This document shows positions 62,709-64,000 of a stretch of 64,000 bases of DNA, piece after piece. How positions within the stretch are numbered: position 1 is the first letter of the stretch; each line of letters starts with the position of its first letter. Location of the stretch: positions 62,001-126,000 of the forward strand of contig ONJJ01000001.1 in the NCBI GenBank assembly GCA_900318115.1, given 5' to 3'. The position numbers were made by a program, and so were the translations under genes. The DNA comes from an uncultured Prevotellaceae bacterium. GTDB lineage: Bacteria > Bacteroidota > Bacteroidia > Bacteroidales > Bacteroidaceae. The notes beneath the pieces are model-generated. The model searched no databases, was not told the origin of the DNA, and saw only the letters and a program-made list of their open reading frames with translations.

Positions 62709-64000
62709 ATGAATTATGGATTCGTCAAAATCGCCACTGCCGTGCCCGAAGTGCGCGTGGCCGACCCGAAGTTCAACACTCAGCAAATCGAGAACCTCGT
62801 CATCCAGGCCGAGGGCCGTGGCGTAGAAATCATCTGCCTGCCGGAACTCTCCCTGACGGGCTATTCCTGCGGCGACCTCTTCGGTCAGCAGCTGTTGCTG
62901 GACGAAGCTGAGATGGCTCTTATCAACCTGATGAACTTCTCGCGCTCGCTGGACATCATCACCATCGTGGGACTGCCCGTGAGCTACAACGGCATGCTGC
63001 TGAACTGCGCTGCCGTCATCCAGAAAGGCAGGATCCTGGGACTGGTTCCGAAGACCTTCCTGCCGAACTACCAGGAGTTCTACGAACGCCGTTGGTTCGC
63101 CAGCGCCATCGAGATTCCGGCCGACGCCACGGTATGGCTCTGCGGGCAACAGGTGAACCTGAGTTCCCGCATGCTCTTCCGCACTCCCACCTGCACCTTC
63201 GGCGTGGAGTTGTGCGAGGATCTCTGGGCGCCAATCCCTCCCTCGTCTGAACTGGCACTGCGCGGCGCAGAGATCATCTTCAACCTCAGCGCCGACGACG
63301 ACGTGGTGGGCAAGCTCAGCTATCTCAACCAGCTGCTGCGCCAGCAAAGCGCCCGCTGCATCGCCGGCTATGCCTACGCTGCGGCAGGATTCGGCGAGAG
63401 CACGCAGGACGTCGTGTACAGCGGCAAGGCCATGATTCTGGAGAACGGCACCCTGCTCGCTGCTGCCGAGCCACACAGCCTCAAGGGACAGCTGGTAGAG
63501 AGCGAAGTGGACGTGGAACGACTGCGCACTCAACGACGCATAAATACCACTTTCGGGATGAGCCAGGGAATGATGAACCGAAAGGCGGAACAGCCCTACA
63601 GGGTCATTGACTCGGCCCTCATCACCACCCGCGACTTCGAGCTCACGCGCCACGTGAATCCTGCCCCATTCGTTCCGCAGGGAGCCCAACTGGACGAACG
63701 ATGCGAGGAGATTTTCGCCATTCAGACGGAAGGACTGGCAAGACGATTGCAGCACGTAGGGACGAAGACGGCTGTCCTGGGTATTTCTGGAGGATTGGAC
63801 TCCACGCTGGCGCTGCTGGTCACGGTGCGCGCCTTTGACCTCCTGGGCCTGGACCGGCGGGGCATCGTGGGACTGACGATGCCTGGCTTCGGCACCAGCG
63901 AACGAACCTACAACAACGCCTGCGACCTGATGCACGAGCTGGGCATCACCTCGCAAGAAATCAACATAGCCAAGGCGGTGACCCAGCACTTCGAGGACAT
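62709..64000 (+). CDS. nadE: Glutamine-dependent NAD+ synthetase, N-terminal part
   Basis: The gene runs off the window end. About 430 codons are visible of a family usually ~640-680 aa. The N-terminal nitrilase-type glutaminase has its triad in LPELSLTGY (Glu), VPKTFLPNYQEFYE (Lys) and VELCEDLWAP (Cys). The synthetase domain starts near residue 340 with the ATP pyrophosphatase loop LGISGGLDSTLALL. It makes NAD+ from deamido-NAD, ATP and glutamine. The start ATG follows a TATCTTTG promoter. Confidence 0.93.
   Translation, partial: MNYGFVKIATAVPEVRVADPKFNTQQIENLVIQAEGRGVEIICLPELSLTGYSCGDLFGQQLLLDEAEMALINLMNFSRSLDIITIVGLPVSYNGMLLNCAAVIQKGRILGLVPKTFLPNYQEFYERRWFASAIEIPADATVWLCGQQVNLSSRMLFRTPTCTFGVELCEDLWAPIPPSSELALRGAEIIFNLSADDDVVGKLSYLNQLLRQQSARCIAGYAYAAAGFGESTQDVVYSGKAMILENGTLLAAAEPHSLKGQLVESEVDVERLRTQRRINTTFGMSQGMMNRKAEQPYRVIDSALITTRDFELTRHVNPAPFVPQGAQLDERCEEIFAIQTEGLARRLQHVGTKTAVLGISGGLDSTLALLVTVRAFDLLGLDRRGIVGLTMPGFGTSERTYNNACDLMHELGITSQEINIAKAVTQHFED

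Noticed and set aside
62667-63989. A 440-codon minus-strand frame at the right end
   Set aside because: The plus strand codes for NAD+ synthetase with a full glutaminase triad and the SGGLDS loop, so this is a shadow.

Overview
The window is chromosomal DNA from a member of the Bacteroidales, most likely a Prevotella-like genus. The evidence is consistent throughout: at least fifteen promoters of the Bacteroidetes type (TAnnTTTG at -7, often with TTTG about 20 bp upstream), a GT3 (eukaryote-type) glycogen synthase paired with an alpha-glucan phosphorylase, an Rnf complex ordered rseC-rnfB-C-D-G-E-A, a TamL lipoprotein, an alanine/lysine-rich tail on ribosomal protein S16, secreted proteins ending in a short 'DLTGRKV...GKKIIR' tail, and AATTCACAATTC-type intergenic repeats. 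Most genes are GC-rich. One block (about 20.3-25.2 kb) is clearly AT-rich.

Layout. 0-1.1 kb: end of a trp operon (trpF, trpA). 1.1-5.7 kb: glycogen phosphorylase and glycogen synthase. 5.7-11 kb: a pectin/rhamnogalacturonan pair in which a GH28-GH106 fusion diverges from a GH105. 11-19.9 kb: housekeeping genes (Ca2+/Na+ antiporter, MBL hydrolase, tamL, SpoU-type methyltransferase, Crp/Fnr regulator, lepA, a small winged-helix protein, fRMsr). 20-31.4 kb: a defence island. It contains a Txe/YoeB toxin-antitoxin pair with a frameshifted toxin, a wrecked Abi gene, and a minus-strand cluster of a PLD-SNF2 helicase, an Eco57I-type adenine methyltransferase, a 115-aa protein, a SIR2 protein and a 227-aa protein. 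The last and third of these share one domain. Low-complexity tandem repeats lie at both ends of the island. 31.4-33.9 kb: small metabolic genes. 33.9-38.4 kb: hisGDCB. 38.6-44.4 kb: an FMN-reductase-like gene and a three-gene GH43 operon. 44.4-50 kb: FNT channel, clpC, tRNA-Arg, htpG. 50.2-56.7 kb: the Rnf operon, invaded by a MITE-like element and by a four-helix-bundle gene set in AATTCACAATTC repeats. 57.5-58 kb: rpsP. 58.3-61.9 kb: two translationally coupled, paralogous secreted Omp28-like proteins. 61.9-64 kb: rubrerythrin and the start of nadE.

How the parts fit together. The GH28-GH106, GH105 and GH43 genes suggest use of pectin (rhamnogalacturonan I with arabinan-type side chains) without a SusCD pair in the window. 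Rnf, rubrerythrin and fRMsr fit an anaerobe with ferredoxin:NAD+ energy coupling and oxygen/peroxide protection. The best candidate for a poorly described system is the helicase-methyltransferase-SIR2 cluster. It looks like a restriction/abortive-infection composite that resembles DISARM in logic but lacks drmA and drmB. It has a probable target-recognition exchange inside the methyltransferase and two paralogous accessory proteins around SIR2.
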